DNA of 64,000 nt from an uncultured Clostridia bacterium. Its GTDB lineage: Bacteria > Bacillota > Clostridia > TANB77 > CAG-508. Of this stretch, positions 25,271-33,943 are shown one piece after another; position 1 is the stretch's first letter, and each line of letters begins with the position of its first letter. Both the position numbers and the translations under genes were made by a program. The stretch lies in contig CAKPAI010000001.1 of the NCBI GenBank assembly GCA_934133005.1, forward strand, positions 1-64,000, in the 5' to 3' direction. The notes beneath the pieces are model-generated. The model saw nothing but the letters and a program-made list of their open reading frames with translations. It was not told the DNA's origin and made no database searches.

Positions 25271-26521
25271 CTAATTTATATCTTTTACATTTTCATCTTT
25301 TATATAATATTTCGTTCCAAGCATTTTATCTGGTAAATATTGTTGCTCTACATAGTGTCCTGGATAGTCATGTGGATACTTATATCCAACGTGATATCCC
25401 TCTTTCTCCATTCCTTCTGCTGGCGCATTTCTAATATGCATAGGAATTTCTCCTGTATCATTATTTGCTACATCTTCTAATGCTTTATTTATTGCCAAGT
25501 AACTTGCATTAGATTTTTTGGAATTTGCTACATAAATAGCCGCTTCAGCTAAAATTATTCTAGCTTCAGGCATACCCACCATATGAACTGCTTCCATCGC
25601 CGATGTTGCAATAACTAACGCTTGAGGGTTTGCCATTCCTACATCTTCTGATGCTGCAATTACTATTCTTCTTGCTAAAAACATAGGATCTTCTCCTCCA
25701 TTTAGAGCCCTTGCTAAGTAAAATACAGTAGCATCAGCATCTGACCCTCTCATGGATTTTATAAATGCACTTATATTGTCATAATGGCTATCTCCCTTTT
25801 TGTCAAAAATAGCTTTTCTGTTTTGAACACTATCCTTTGCAATTTCATCTGTTATAGTTATAAAACCATCTGCTCCCATTTTTGTTGTAAGTACAGCAAC
25901 CTCTAAACCATTTAAGGCAGTTCTTACATCTCCATTGGCAGTTTCGGCAATCTTTCTTAACGTATCATCTTCTATTTTTATATTATAACTTCCTAATCCT
26001 TCTTTACTTGTAACTGATCTTTTTAGCACTTGATAAATGTTTTCTTCTGTAAGTGGCAATAATCTAAATACCATAGATCTTGAAATAAGCGCTTTGTTTA
26101 CTTCAAAATATGGATTTTCTGTAGTCGCCCCAATTAATATAACTGTACCATTTTCAACATAAGGTAATAGTGCATCTTGTTGTAATTTATTAAATCTATG
26201 AATCTCGTCTATAAATAATATACATTTTCCAGATGGATTAAGAAATGGATTTTTAGCTTCTTCTATTGCTTTTTTTATATCTGCAATCCCTGCAGTTACT
26301 GCATTTAATTTAGTAAATTTATATTTTGTAGTATTGCTTATAACTCTTGCAAGCGAAGTTTTTCCGCAACCTGGAGGTCCCCATAATATTATTGAAGAAA
26401 GCCTATCTGCTTTTATTGTTCTATATAATATTTTATCTTTTCCAAGTATATGCTCTTGTCCAACATAATCTTCAAGTCTTTGTGGTCTCATTCTAAATGC
26501 TAAAGGTTCGTCTGTGTTCAT
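25271..26521 (-). CDS. rarA: Replication-associated recombination protein RarA (MgsA)
   Basis: The 416-residue AAA+ clamp-loader-like ATPase has LAFRMRPQRLEDYVGQEH, Walker A GPPGCGKTSLARVI, Walker B ILFIDEIHRFNKLQQD, sensor 1 IGATTENPYFEVN, and the C-terminal tetramerisation region with SDADATVFYLARALNGGED and DYPGHYVEQQYLP. RarA acts at stalled replication forks. CAGGAGG precedes the ATG. Neighbours on the same strand (rsm22, methyltransferase, VOC, ruvA) suggest co-transcription. Confidence 0.96.
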   Translation of the reverse strand: MNTDEPLAFRMRPQRLEDYVGQEHILGKDKILYRTIKADRLSSIILWGPPGCGKTSLARVISNTTKYKFTKLNAVTAGIADIKKAIEEAKNPFLNPSGKCILFIDEIHRFNKLQQDALLPYVENGTVILIGATTENPYFEVNKALISRSMVFRLLPLTEENIYQVLKRSVTSKEGLGSYNIKIEDDTLRKIAETANGDVRTALNGLEVAVLTTKMGADGFITITDEIAKDSVQNRKAIFDKKGDSHYDNISAFIKSMRGSDADATVFYLARALNGGEDPMFLARRIVIAASEDVGMANPQALVIATSAMEAVHMVGMPEARIILAEAAIYVANSKKSNASYLAINKALEDVANNDTGEIPMHIRNAPAEGMEKEGYHVGYKYPHDYPGHYVEQQYLPDKMLGTKYYIKDENVKDIN

Positions 26522-26577
26522 TTTTTATAATTCCTCCTGTTAAAACATTCTCTTCTGATAATCATTTGATTTGTTGG

Positions 26578-27219
26578 TTAAATCTTTTTACATACAGCAT
26601 CATACCATAATTTATTTCTATCATTTTCATTAACAAAATATGGTTTATATATTTCAAAGCCACATTCATTTAATAATTTTTCATACGATTCTTTAGTATA
26701 CTTATGTCTAAATCTTTTAACTCTTATATTATAGTCTTCTTTTTCATAATAGCCTTCCATATCCTTGTCATTAATAGTAGTACCTATAATTAAATATCCA
26801 TCTTCTTTTAGAGCTTCTCTAATGATTTTCAAAACTCTCTTAGCATCTTCTATTGGAAATAAATGAATGACTGCTATCATTTGAATAACATCAAATTTTC
26901 TATTTTCAAAATTATAGTTTAAAATATTATCATTTATAATTTGTATGTCTGGATTATCTTTTCTAATAATATTACACATATTCTCAGAAATTTCTAATAC
27001 AGTTATTTTTAATTCGTTATTATATTGTTTAAAAATTTTAACATTTCTACCATGTCCAGGGCCAATTTCTAAAATTTCAATGTTCTTTTTATTTCTTAGA
27101 TTTAAATCATCATATATATTATTCCAAAAATCATAACCAACTTCATAATTTCTGGTATTATATTCATTTGCTAGAAGTTCATATGCATTTTTATTAATTT
27201 CTATATATTCTTTGTTCAT
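26578..27219 (-). CDS. Class I SAM-dependent methyltransferase
   Basis: The 213-residue protein has motif I EILEIGPGHGRNVKIF, a post-I acidic residue in ITVLEISENMCNII and the motif IV region KFDVIQMIAVIHLF typical of small-molecule class I methyltransferases. The substrate is unknown. GAGAGGAG precedes the ATG. It sits 17 bases after the VOC gene and is probably co-transcribed with it. Confidence 0.85.
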   Translation of the reverse strand: MNKEYIEINKNAYELLANEYNTRNYEVGYDFWNNIYDDLNLRNKKNIEILEIGPGHGRNVKIFKQYNNELKITVLEISENMCNIIRKDNPDIQIINDNILNYNFENRKFDVIQMIAVIHLFPIEDAKRVLKIIREALKEDGYLIIGTTINDKDMEGYYEKEDYNIRVKRFRHKYTKESYEKLLNECGFEIYKPYFVNENDRNKLWYDAVCKKI

Positions 27220-27235
27220 AATAGTACTCCTCTCA

Positions 27236-27673
27236 CTAATTATTAAATCTCAATAGATACCCATCCGGATCTTGCACTAAAAACTCTATATCTTTCGAAA
27301 TTTCATCATCTACTCTATATTCATGAATTTCCAAATCTTTAAAAAATTTTATTCTCTTACTTTTAAGTTCATAATACAATTTATTTACATCTGATACTGT
27401 CATGCTAATATTTATCCCTCTACCATACGGATACTCTAATTTTCCCACATTCCAATTATCATTTTCCTCTTCAATCATAATTTGATTATTTTCTAGTTCT
27501 AAAAAGCAAAATTTATTTTCAGTTCTTTCATACTTTATTACAAATCCCAATTCTAAATAGAATTTTTTACTTTTTTCTATATCAGATACACTTAATTCAG
27601 GAATTAAACTATTAAATATTATCGCTTTCTTACTATTATCGCTTTCATAAGTTTTTTCACAAATCTCTGACAT
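27236..27673 (-). CDS. VOC (glyoxalase/bleomycin-resistance) superfamily protein
   Basis: The protein of about 145 residues has the two beta-alpha-beta-beta-beta repeats of VOC proteins: LIPELSVSDIEKSKKFYLEL with FCFLELENNQIMI, and ISMTVSDVNKLYYELKSK ending VQDPDGYLLRF. Bleomycin-resistance-like members bind drugs; other members are metalloenzymes; the ligand here is unknown. I chose ATG 27673, which has AAAGGA upstream; the TTG 21 bases earlier lies inside the ruvA end region. Confidence 0.85.
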   Translation of the reverse strand: MSEICEKTYESDNSKKAIIFNSLIPELSVSDIEKSKKFYLELGFVIKYERTENKFCFLELENNQIMIEEENDNWNVGKLEYPYGRGINISMTVSDVNKLYYELKSKRIKFFKDLEIHEYRVDDEISKDIEFLVQDPDGYLLRFNN

Positions 27674-27700
27674 TACTTCTATTTTTCCTTTCAAAATAAT

Positions 27701-28297
27701 CTATTTTGATAAATATTGTAGAGCCTCTTTTATTCTTTCTTCAAGTTCCGTTTGTTTTAACTTTGGAAGAACTGCATTTATTTCAAATCTTCTATATCCT
27801 AAAACTTGAAGTGCTTGAATTAGCTCTTCTTGATTTTCTTCATTAATAATTTTTTCTTCTATTTCATCATTATTTGGAAGAGTTATTGCTTCTTCTGTTT
27901 TTATCTTGTCCTTTAATTCTAAGATAATTCTTTGTGCTGTTTTAGGACCAATTCCTTGCAATTTTTTTAAAGTTCCGACATCATTTGTAATTACTGCTAG
28001 TGCAAACTTTGATGGAGTTATATTAGATAAAATTGCAATAGCTGATTTTGCACCAATTCCACCTACTGATATTAAAAGTTCAAATGTATGTAACTCTTCA
28101 TTTGAATTAAAACCAAATAAGCTAACATCATCTTCTTTTACTCTCATATATGTAAATACTTTTATTTCATTATTATTATCTGGCAAGCTATCTATGGCAG
28201 ACTTTGACATAAATACTTTATAACCAACACCATTCAAATCTATTATTATATATTCATCTGCTTTAAAACTAAGCATTCCTCTTAAATATGCTATCAT
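27701..28297 (-). CDS. ruvA: Holliday junction branch-migration protein RuvA
   Basis: The 198-residue protein has the RuvA OB domain (MIAYLRGMLSFKADEYIIID, VFTYMRVKEDDVSLFGF), helix-hairpin-helix motifs (LISVGGIGAKSAIAILS, LKKLQGIGPKTAQRIILELKD) and a C-terminal domain III (LIQALQVLGYRRFEI) that contacts RuvB. The start follows AAAGGATAG. The usual partner ruvB is not downstream; instead a VOC gene follows by about 27 bases. Confidence 0.96.
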   Translation of the reverse strand: MIAYLRGMLSFKADEYIIIDLNGVGYKVFMSKSAIDSLPDNNNEIKVFTYMRVKEDDVSLFGFNSNEELHTFELLISVGGIGAKSAIAILSNITPSKFALAVITNDVGTLKKLQGIGPKTAQRIILELKDKIKTEEAITLPNNDEIEEKIINEENQEELIQALQVLGYRRFEINAVLPKLKQTELEERIKEALQYLSK

Positions 28298-28390
28298 ATG
28301 CTATCCTTTCATTTTTACAAACAAATTTTCTATATTGGTATTTTATCACATATTTTAGTTTTGGCAATACTTTTTTAACATTTAACACAA

Positions 28391-28417
28391 AAAATCCGCT
28401 AGCTTTCGCTAACGGAC
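28391..28417 (-). terminator. Terminator of the orphan membrane-protein gene
   Basis: On the minus strand TCCGTTAGC and GCTAGCGGA pair around a GAAA tetraloop and run into TTTTTT, about 10 bases after the stop. Confidence 0.9.
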
Positions 28418-28425
28418 TTTTGCCA

Positions 28426-28800
28426 TCAGATGATTAACAGGATCGCCAAAACTGTAATTACAGTTGCCAACACAGATGAACCAAGTTCACTCATGTTTGC
28501 CCGCTTGAAAAACTGTTTAGAGTTTCTCCACAGAACAGGCAATGCCATAATCATATGTCTGAGTAGCCATCCAATTGCTTGGATGAGCGTTCGGATAATA
28601 TACCCCAGTCCTTGAATCAAGTACCGGAATATCGCCGAGCCTGCATCGCTGCATAACCTCAATCCAGAAGTTCCTCCAACGATAAGTGCAATACCCACAA
28701 CCATGATGGCAGGGGCTCCAAAGTTTTTGCAGATAGCTGCACCATATGCCATACACACAGGCAACAACTCTGCAATCACCATGTACAGCGCGATTAGCAC
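28426..28800 (-). CDS. Orphan small membrane protein, GC-richer than its surroundings
   Basis: The 124-residue protein is very hydrophobic, with about four membrane segments (residues 1-20, 27-45, an amphipathic region GLGYIIRTLIQAIGWLL, and a final SVLATVITVLAILLII). No family was recognised; a holin-like or channel-like role is possible but unproven. I chose GTG 28800, 8 bases after AAGGAGG; a GTG 9 bases earlier overlaps that site. A perfect consensus promoter and a strong terminator flank it. GC-richer codons including two in-frame CGG (codons 59 and 100) mark it as probably acquired. Confidence 0.65.
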   Translation of the reverse strand: MLIALYMVIAELLPVCMAYGAAICKNFGAPAIMVVGIALIVGGTSGLRLCSDAGSAIFRYLIQGLGYIIRTLIQAIGWLLRHMIMALPVLWRNSKQFFKRANMSELGSSVLATVITVLAILLII

Positions 28801-28839
28801 TGTTTTCACCTCCTTGTTGCAAAATAGGTTTACTTGTTA

Positions 28840-28868
28840 ATTATAGCACATTTACATAATGTTGTCAA
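28840..28868 (-). promoter_or_regulatory. Perfect consensus vegetative promoter of the orphan membrane gene
   Basis: TTGACA (28863-28868), 17-base spacer and TATAAT (28840-28845) on the minus strand, 40 bases before the start. It is the only exact consensus match I saw in the window. Confidence 0.85.
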
Positions 28869-28871
28869 ATA

Positions 28872-30503
28872 TTAGTACATTCCATTCATATCTTGATTTT
28901 CTTCATGACCACCGCATTTACAACATTCTTCTTTTTTATCAGTTACAATACTTTCAGTAGTTAGTATCATACTTGCAACAGATGCTGCATTTTGAAGAGC
29001 TGATCTTGAAACTTTAGTTGGATCAACAATTCCAGCCTTTTTCATATCAACATATTCTTCTTTTCCTGCATCAAATCCTACACCTACTGGTGAAGCCTTT
29101 ACTTTTTCAAGTATTACAGCAGGCTCTAGACCAGCATTTATAGCTATTTGTTTAACTGGTTCTTGAAGTGCTTTTACAATTATTCTACCTCCTAATTTTT
29201 CTTCTTCTGGAAGTGAAGCTACAAATTTTTCAACATCTGGTAAAATGTTTACAAATGCTGTTCCACCACCTGCAACTATACCTTCTTCAACAGCTGCTTT
29301 TGTTGCAGATAATGCATCTTCAATTCTTAGTTTTTTGTCTTTCATTTCAATTTCAGTAGCAGCACCAACACCTATTACAGCAACTCCTCCTGCTATTTTT
29401 GCAAGACGCTCTTGTAGTTGTTCTTTATCATAAGAACTCTTTTCTTCTAGTATTTGTGATTTTATTTGATTTACTCTTTCAGCAATTTTTGCTTTATCAC
29501 CAGCGCCGTCAACTATAATTGTGTGCTCCTTATCAGCTTTTATTTGTTTTGCTCTACCTAATTGTGCAATTGTTGTGTCTTTAAGTTCTAATCCTAAATC
29601 AGATGTTATTACTTCGCCACCTGTAAGAGTAGCTATATCTTGTAACATTTCTTTTCTCTTGTCGCCATATCCTGGTGCTTTTACAGCTAGAACATTTATA
29701 ACACCTCTTAATTTATTTAAGATCAATGTAGATAATGCTTCTTGTTCTACATCATCACAAATTATTACAAGTTTTCCTGATTGTTGCATTAGATTTTCTA
29801 GTAATGGTAATATTTCTTGAATATTACTTATTTTTTTATCTGTTATTAATATGTATGGATTATCAACAACAGCTTCCATTTTTTCAGTATCAGTTACCAT
29901 GTATGGAGAAACGTAACCTTTATCAAATTGCATTCCTTCAACTATATTAAGTTCTGTATTTGATGTTTTTGATTCTTCAATTGTTATAACTCCATCATTT
30001 GTAACTTTTTCCATTGCTTCTGAAATTAAATTTCCTATTTCACTATCATTTGCTGAAATACTTGCAACTCTTGCTATATCATCTTTTCCGGCAACTTTTG
30101 AGCTTATCTTTTTAAGAGCTTCAACTGATGCATCAACAGTTTTTGCCATACCTCTTTTAATTGCCATCGGATCACCACCAGCTGCAACATTTTTAACTCC
30201 CTCTTTTATCATGCTTTGAGCTAAAACTGTAGCTGTTGTAGTACCATCTCCTGCAACATCGTTTGTTTTTGTAGAAACTTCTTTTACAAGTCTTGCTCCC
30301 ATATTTTCAAATGGATCATCTAGTTCAATTTCTTTTGCTATTGTAACACCATCATTTGTAATTAATGGGGCACCAAATTTTTTGTCTAATACTACGTTTC
30401 TACCTTTTGGTCCAAGTGTTACCTTTACCGTATCTGCTAATTTATTTACACCATTTAATAAAGACTTTCTTGCGTCTTCTCCAAATTTAATTTCCTTTGC
30501 CAT
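28872..30503 (-). CDS. groEL: Chaperonin GroEL
   Basis: The 543-residue chaperonin has VTLGPKGRNVVLDKKFGAP, NDGVTIAKEIELDDPFENMG, VAGDGTTTATVLAQ with the ATP-site aspartate, and IVAGGGTAFVN. The C-terminus ends ECCKCGGHEENQDMNGMY, a cysteine- and histidine-containing tail instead of the usual pure Gly-Met repeats. GroEL-GroES folds cytosolic proteins. It lies 39 bases after groES behind a CIRCE operator, so HrcA control is expected. Confidence 0.98.
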   Translation of the reverse strand: MAKEIKFGEDARKSLLNGVNKLADTVKVTLGPKGRNVVLDKKFGAPLITNDGVTIAKEIELDDPFENMGARLVKEVSTKTNDVAGDGTTTATVLAQSMIKEGVKNVAAGGDPMAIKRGMAKTVDASVEALKKISSKVAGKDDIARVASISANDSEIGNLISEAMEKVTNDGVITIEESKTSNTELNIVEGMQFDKGYVSPYMVTDTEKMEAVVDNPYILITDKKISNIQEILPLLENLMQQSGKLVIICDDVEQEALSTLILNKLRGVINVLAVKAPGYGDKRKEMLQDIATLTGGEVITSDLGLELKDTTIAQLGRAKQIKADKEHTIIVDGAGDKAKIAERVNQIKSQILEEKSSYDKEQLQERLAKIAGGVAVIGVGAATEIEMKDKKLRIEDALSATKAAVEEGIVAGGGTAFVNILPDVEKFVASLPEEEKLGGRIIVKALQEPVKQIAINAGLEPAVILEKVKASPVGVGFDAGKEEYVDMKKAGIVDPTKVSRSALQNAASVASMILTTESIVTDKKEECCKCGGHEENQDMNGMY

Positions 30504-30542
30504 AATAATCTACCTCCTAAACTGGCTTTTAATATACAAATA

Positions 30543-30824
30543 TTATTCTGCAATTGCTAGTATATCATTTTGTTTTACGATGATATAATCTTCTCCTTCG
30601 TATTTTATTTCAGTTCCTGCATATTTACTTACTACGACTTTATCTCCAACTTTTACATACATTCTTATTTCTTTTCCTTCAATATCTCCTCCAGGTCCTA
30701 CTGCAACAACTTCTGCTATTTGTGGTTTTTCTTTACTTCCCTCTGTAAGAATTATTCCACTTTTAGTTGTTTCTTCGGCCTTAGTCATTTTTAATACTAC
30801 TCTGTCTGCTAATGGTTTTAACAT
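30543..30824 (-). CDS. groES: Co-chaperonin GroES
   Basis: The 93-residue protein has LKPLADRVVLKMTKAEETTKSG, the mobile-loop region GIILTEGSKEKPQ, VVAVGPGG, GDKVVVSKYAGTEIK and VKQNDILAI. It caps the GroEL cavity. AAGGAGG precedes the ATG. First gene of the groESL operon. Confidence 0.98.
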   Translation of the reverse strand: MLKPLADRVVLKMTKAEETTKSGIILTEGSKEKPQIAEVVAVGPGGDIEGKEIRMYVKVGDKVVVSKYAGTEIKYEGEDYIIVKQNDILAIAE

Positions 30825-30852
30825 TTTAATTACCTCCTTATGTCAAACATTG

Positions 30853-30879
30853 TTAGCACTCTTTTTGTTTGACTGCTAA
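30853..30879 (-). promoter_or_regulatory. CIRCE operator (HrcA binding site) of groESL
   Basis: TTAGCACTC, 9 bases, GACTGCTAA: one mismatch from the canonical inverted repeat TTAGCACTC-N9-GAGTGCTAA, located between promoter and groES start. Confidence 0.93.
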
Positions 30880-30882
30880 TAA

Positions 30883-30909
30883 TTTATACCTTTTCTATTT
30901 AAAAGTCAA
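30883..30909 (-). promoter_or_regulatory. groESL promoter
   Basis: TTGACT (30904-30909) and TATAAA (30883-30888) on the minus strand, spacer 15 bases (17 if the -10 is read as TAAATT). It directly abuts the CIRCE element. Confidence 0.6.
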
Positions 30910-30978
30910 TACTATTTTAGAAAAAACACAAAATTTTCACATTTATATTTATGTATAAATTTTTTATTTTATTACAAA

Positions 30979-31017
30979 AAAACATTGAAAATACGTTTTT
31001 TGTAAATTCAATGTTTT
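30979..31017 (-). terminator. Terminator of sleB
   Basis: AAAACATTGAA pairs with TTCAATGTTTT; on the minus strand it runs into TTTTTTGT about 12 bases after the sleB stop. Confidence 0.75.
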
Positions 31018-31028
31018 CCTTTTATTAT

Positions 31029-31724
31029 TTAACTACAAAATCTATGCTTTCCAATAGTCACAAGGTGTGGTCTTGACCAAATCCAACTATTAGTTGCTGT
31101 ACTTGGATTAAAATAGTATATAGCACCATATGATGGATCCCAACCATTTAATGCATCTTGGGCAGCTTTATATGCTGTACTGTTCGGTGTTAAATTTATT
31201 TGTCCATCTGATACGGCAGTAAATGCACCAGATTGATATACAACTCCTGCTACAGTATTAGGAAAAGAACTGCTCTTTACTCTATTTAATACAACTGCAG
31301 CTACAGCAACTTGTCCTGCATATGGTTCTCCTCTTGCTTCTCCATAAACTACTTTTGCAAGCAGATTTAAATTACTTGAATTTGTTGCCGATGAACTAGC
31401 TGACGAAGATGATGACGAATAAATTCCCATTGCCTCTAAAGTTTTCTTTCCGGCTATGCCATCAACAGTCAGTCCATTCTTTCTCTGAAAATACTTCACT
31501 GCAGATAATGTAGCAGAACCATATATTCCATCTATACTTCCTGTGTAATATTTCCATCTTTTTAATTTTGTTTGTATTGTTGTTACTTCGCTTCCTCTTG
31601 AGCCATACTTTGATAGTGCATATACATCATCTGCCATAAAAATGCTAATAACTATTATTAAAATAACAATAAATCCTACTGCTAATCTAAAACTAACTTT
31701 TTTCAATTTCATAAGAATCTTCAT
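31029..31724 (-). CDS. sleB: Spore cortex-lytic enzyme SleB-like hydrolase
   Basis: The 231-residue protein has an N-terminal signal/anchor (LAVGFIVILIIVISIFMA), a peptidoglycan-binding domain (about 40-100: YGSRGSEVTTIQTKLKRW, IYGSATLSAVKYFQ, GLTVDGIAGKKTLEAMG), a Ser/Ala linker, and a Hydrolase_2 domain (about 120-231) with KVVYGEARGEPYAGQ carrying the catalytic glutamate and AIYYFNPSTATNSWIWSRP. SleB-type lytic transglycosylases digest cortex during spore germination. The usual ypeB partner is not adjacent. Start choice between 31724 and 31712 is uncertain. Confidence 0.9.
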   Translation of the reverse strand: MKILMKLKKVSFRLAVGFIVILIIVISIFMADDVYALSKYGSRGSEVTTIQTKLKRWKYYTGSIDGIYGSATLSAVKYFQRKNGLTVDGIAGKKTLEAMGIYSSSSSSASSSATNSSNLNLLAKVVYGEARGEPYAGQVAVAAVVLNRVKSSSFPNTVAGVVYQSGAFTAVSDGQINLTPNSTAYKAAQDALNGWDPSYGAIYYFNPSTATNSWIWSRPHLVTIGKHRFCS

Positions 31725-31740
31725 TCCCTTCTTATTTAAT

Positions 31741-31787
31741 AAAAACTTTTCCTTTTAGGTTTATTATTTCTAAAAAGAAAAGTTTTT
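31741..31787 (-). terminator. Terminator of fhs
   Basis: AAAAACTTTTC pairs with GAAAAGTTTTT with further inner CTTTTAG/CTAAAAA pairing, 18 bases after the fhs stop. Confidence 0.65.
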
Positions 31788-31804
31788 ATACATTTTTTGT
31801 TATT

Positions 31805-33469
31805 TTAAAAGATTCCTACTATATTTTCATTTTCATCTATATCTATTTTTTCTGCACTTGGAACTTTTGGTAGTCCTGGCATTGTCATTATTTTTCCTGT
31901 CATAGCTACTATAAATTCAGCTCCATTTTTTACCATAATATCTCTTACCGTTATTTTAAATGGTTCTTCACATTTTAAATTTTTATCATCATCCGAAAAA
32001 GAATATTGAGTCTTAGCAATACATACTGGATAATTTTCAGAAATTTCATTAGTTATTTTTCCTATTTTTTCTATTGCTTCTTCTGAATATTCAACTTCTT
32101 CTGCTCCATAAATCTTCGTAGCAACTTTATTTATCTTCTCTATAACACTATCATTCAAATCATATATGTACCTGAAGTTATTTTTCTTTTCACATTCATT
32201 TAGTACCTTATTTGCTAAATCTATTGTTCCTAAGCTTCCTTTTTCATAATTTTCAACAATACTCATTGGTATGCTTTTATTCTTTAATTCATTTTTTAAA
32301 AGAGTTAACTCATTTTTAGAATCTGTACTAAATTTATTTACTGCAACTACAACGTTTAGTCCAAATTTATCTTTAATATTTTCTATGTGTCTATTTAAAT
32401 TTTTTATTCCTTCTTTTAAGCATTCTAAATTTTCTTCTGTTATATTATTTTTTTCTTGTCCACCATGATATTTTAATGCTCTTATTGTTGCTACAATAAC
32501 TACGCAGTCTGGACTTCTTTCAATACTTCTACATTTTATATCTAAGAATTTTTCTGCACCTAAATCAGAACCAAACCCTGCCTCTGTTATAGTATAATCA
32601 GCAAGTTTCATTGCTGTTTTAGTTGCAATTATGCTATTACATCCATGCGCTATATTTGCAAATGGACCACCATGAATTAAACAAGGAGTATGTTCTAACG
32701 TTTGAACTAAATTAGGTTTAATTGCATCTTTTAATAATACAGTAAGTGCTCCGTCTGCTTTTAAATCTTTTACAGTTATAATTCTATCTTCTTCATTATA
32801 TCCAACTATAATATTTCCAATTCTTCTTTTTAAATCTGTCAAGTCCCTAGATAAGCATAATATTGCCATAATTTCAGATGCAACAGATATATCAAATTCA
32901 TCTTTTCTTGGAACAATTTTGCTTTCACCAGATAATCCTGTTTCTACTTTTCTTAATTGTCTATCATTTAAATCAAGACATCTTTTCCAAGTAACTTTTT
33001 TAAATTTTAACTCATTTCCCTGATAAATATGGTTGTCAATTAATGCAGAAAGTAAATTGTTAGCAGATGTAACAGCATGTATATCTCCAGTAAAATGCAA
33101 ATTTATATCTTCCATTGGTGCAACCTGTGAATATCCTCCACCAGTAGCTCCACCTTTTATTCCAAATACTGGTCCTAAAGAAGGCTCTCTTAATGCTAAA
33201 ATTGATTTTTTTCCTATGTTTTTCAATGCATCTGCAAGTCCAATTGACACTGTTGTTTTTCCTTCTCCAAATGGAGTAGGATTTATTGATGTTACTAAAA
33301 TTAATTTTCCATTCTCTTTTTCTTGCAATCTACTTTCTATTTTTTTGAAATCAATCTTTGCTTTGTAATTTCCATATTGTTCAATTTCGTCCTCTTGTAT
33401 TCCAATATTTTTTGCTATATCTACAATATTAAATAATTTTGTATTTCTTGCAATCTCAATATCTTCCAT
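31805..33469 (-). CDS. fhs: Formate-tetrahydrofolate ligase
   Basis: The 554-residue enzyme has the ATP site TSINPTPFGEGKTTVSIGLAD, REPSLGPVFGIKGGATGGG, NLHFTGDIHAVTSANNLLSA and HGGPFANIAHGCNS. It makes 10-formyl-THF from formate, ATP and THF, a step in one-carbon metabolism and the Wood-Ljungdahl pathway. It is monocistronic-looking with its own terminator; no other Wood-Ljungdahl genes are in the window, so acetogenesis cannot be inferred. Confidence 0.98.
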   Translation of the reverse strand: MEDIEIARNTKLFNIVDIAKNIGIQEDEIEQYGNYKAKIDFKKIESRLQEKENGKLILVTSINPTPFGEGKTTVSIGLADALKNIGKKSILALREPSLGPVFGIKGGATGGGYSQVAPMEDINLHFTGDIHAVTSANNLLSALIDNHIYQGNELKFKKVTWKRCLDLNDRQLRKVETGLSGESKIVPRKDEFDISVASEIMAILCLSRDLTDLKRRIGNIIVGYNEEDRIITVKDLKADGALTVLLKDAIKPNLVQTLEHTPCLIHGGPFANIAHGCNSIIATKTAMKLADYTITEAGFGSDLGAEKFLDIKCRSIERSPDCVVIVATIRALKYHGGQEKNNITEENLECLKEGIKNLNRHIENIKDKFGLNVVVAVNKFSTDSKNELTLLKNELKNKSIPMSIVENYEKGSLGTIDLANKVLNECEKKNNFRYIYDLNDSVIEKINKVATKIYGAEEVEYSEEAIEKIGKITNEISENYPVCIAKTQYSFSDDDKNLKCEEPFKITVRDIMVKNGAEFIVAMTGKIMTMPGLPKVPSAEKIDIDENENIVGIF

Positions 33470-33494
33470 GACATTTCACTTCCCTTCAATATTA

Positions 33495-33926
33495 TTAGAA
33501 TATCATTCCAACTATAAAACCTATTAAAGAACCTACTAATACTTGTTTTGGTGTATGTCCTACAAGTTCTACTAATTTCTCATTTACCTCTACATCTGAT
33601 AGATTAGGATTTTCTATAATCTCATTTAGAATTTTTGCCTGCTTTCCTGTTTCTCTTCTTACTCCACATGCATCAAATATTACAACAAGTGTGAATATAA
33701 CAGCCATTGCAAATACTGGTGATGTTGTTCCCATTCCTCTTCCTATCATAGTAGTTATTGATACTGTCGTAGCAGCATGAGAACTTGGCATTCCTCCAGC
33801 ACCAACTATTCTTTTAAAATTAATTTTTTTTAACATTACTAAATCCCATATAACTTTAAATGCTTGAATACAAAATAGAGTTATAAGTGGCACTATTAAA
33901 TATCTATATTTTATATAAAAAATCAT
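33495..33926 (-). CDS. Divergent PAP2 (DUF212) membrane protein
   Basis: The 143-residue protein has about four membrane segments and the DUF212 motifs KRIVGAGGMPSSHAATTVSI, FDACGVRRETGKQAKILNEI and GHTPKQVLVGSLIGFIVG. The family (YuiD in B. subtilis) is related to PAP2 phosphatases and keeps the SSHA motif; a substrate is not established. GAGGAAG precedes the ATG. It lies 18 bases downstream of xseB and could be part of the xse operon. Confidence 0.9.
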   Translation of the reverse strand: MIFYIKYRYLIVPLITLFCIQAFKVIWDLVMLKKINFKRIVGAGGMPSSHAATTVSITTMIGRGMGTTSPVFAMAVIFTLVVIFDACGVRRETGKQAKILNEIIENPNLSDVEVNEKLVELVGHTPKQVLVGSLIGFIVGMIF

Positions 33927-33943
33927 TTTTCTTCCTCTTTTAT

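Noticed and set aside
28517..28822. Alternative minus-strand reading frame over the orphan membrane gene
   Set aside because: No family resemblance and poor start context; the hydrophobic frame has AAGGAGG, proper spacing and a terminator right after its stop.
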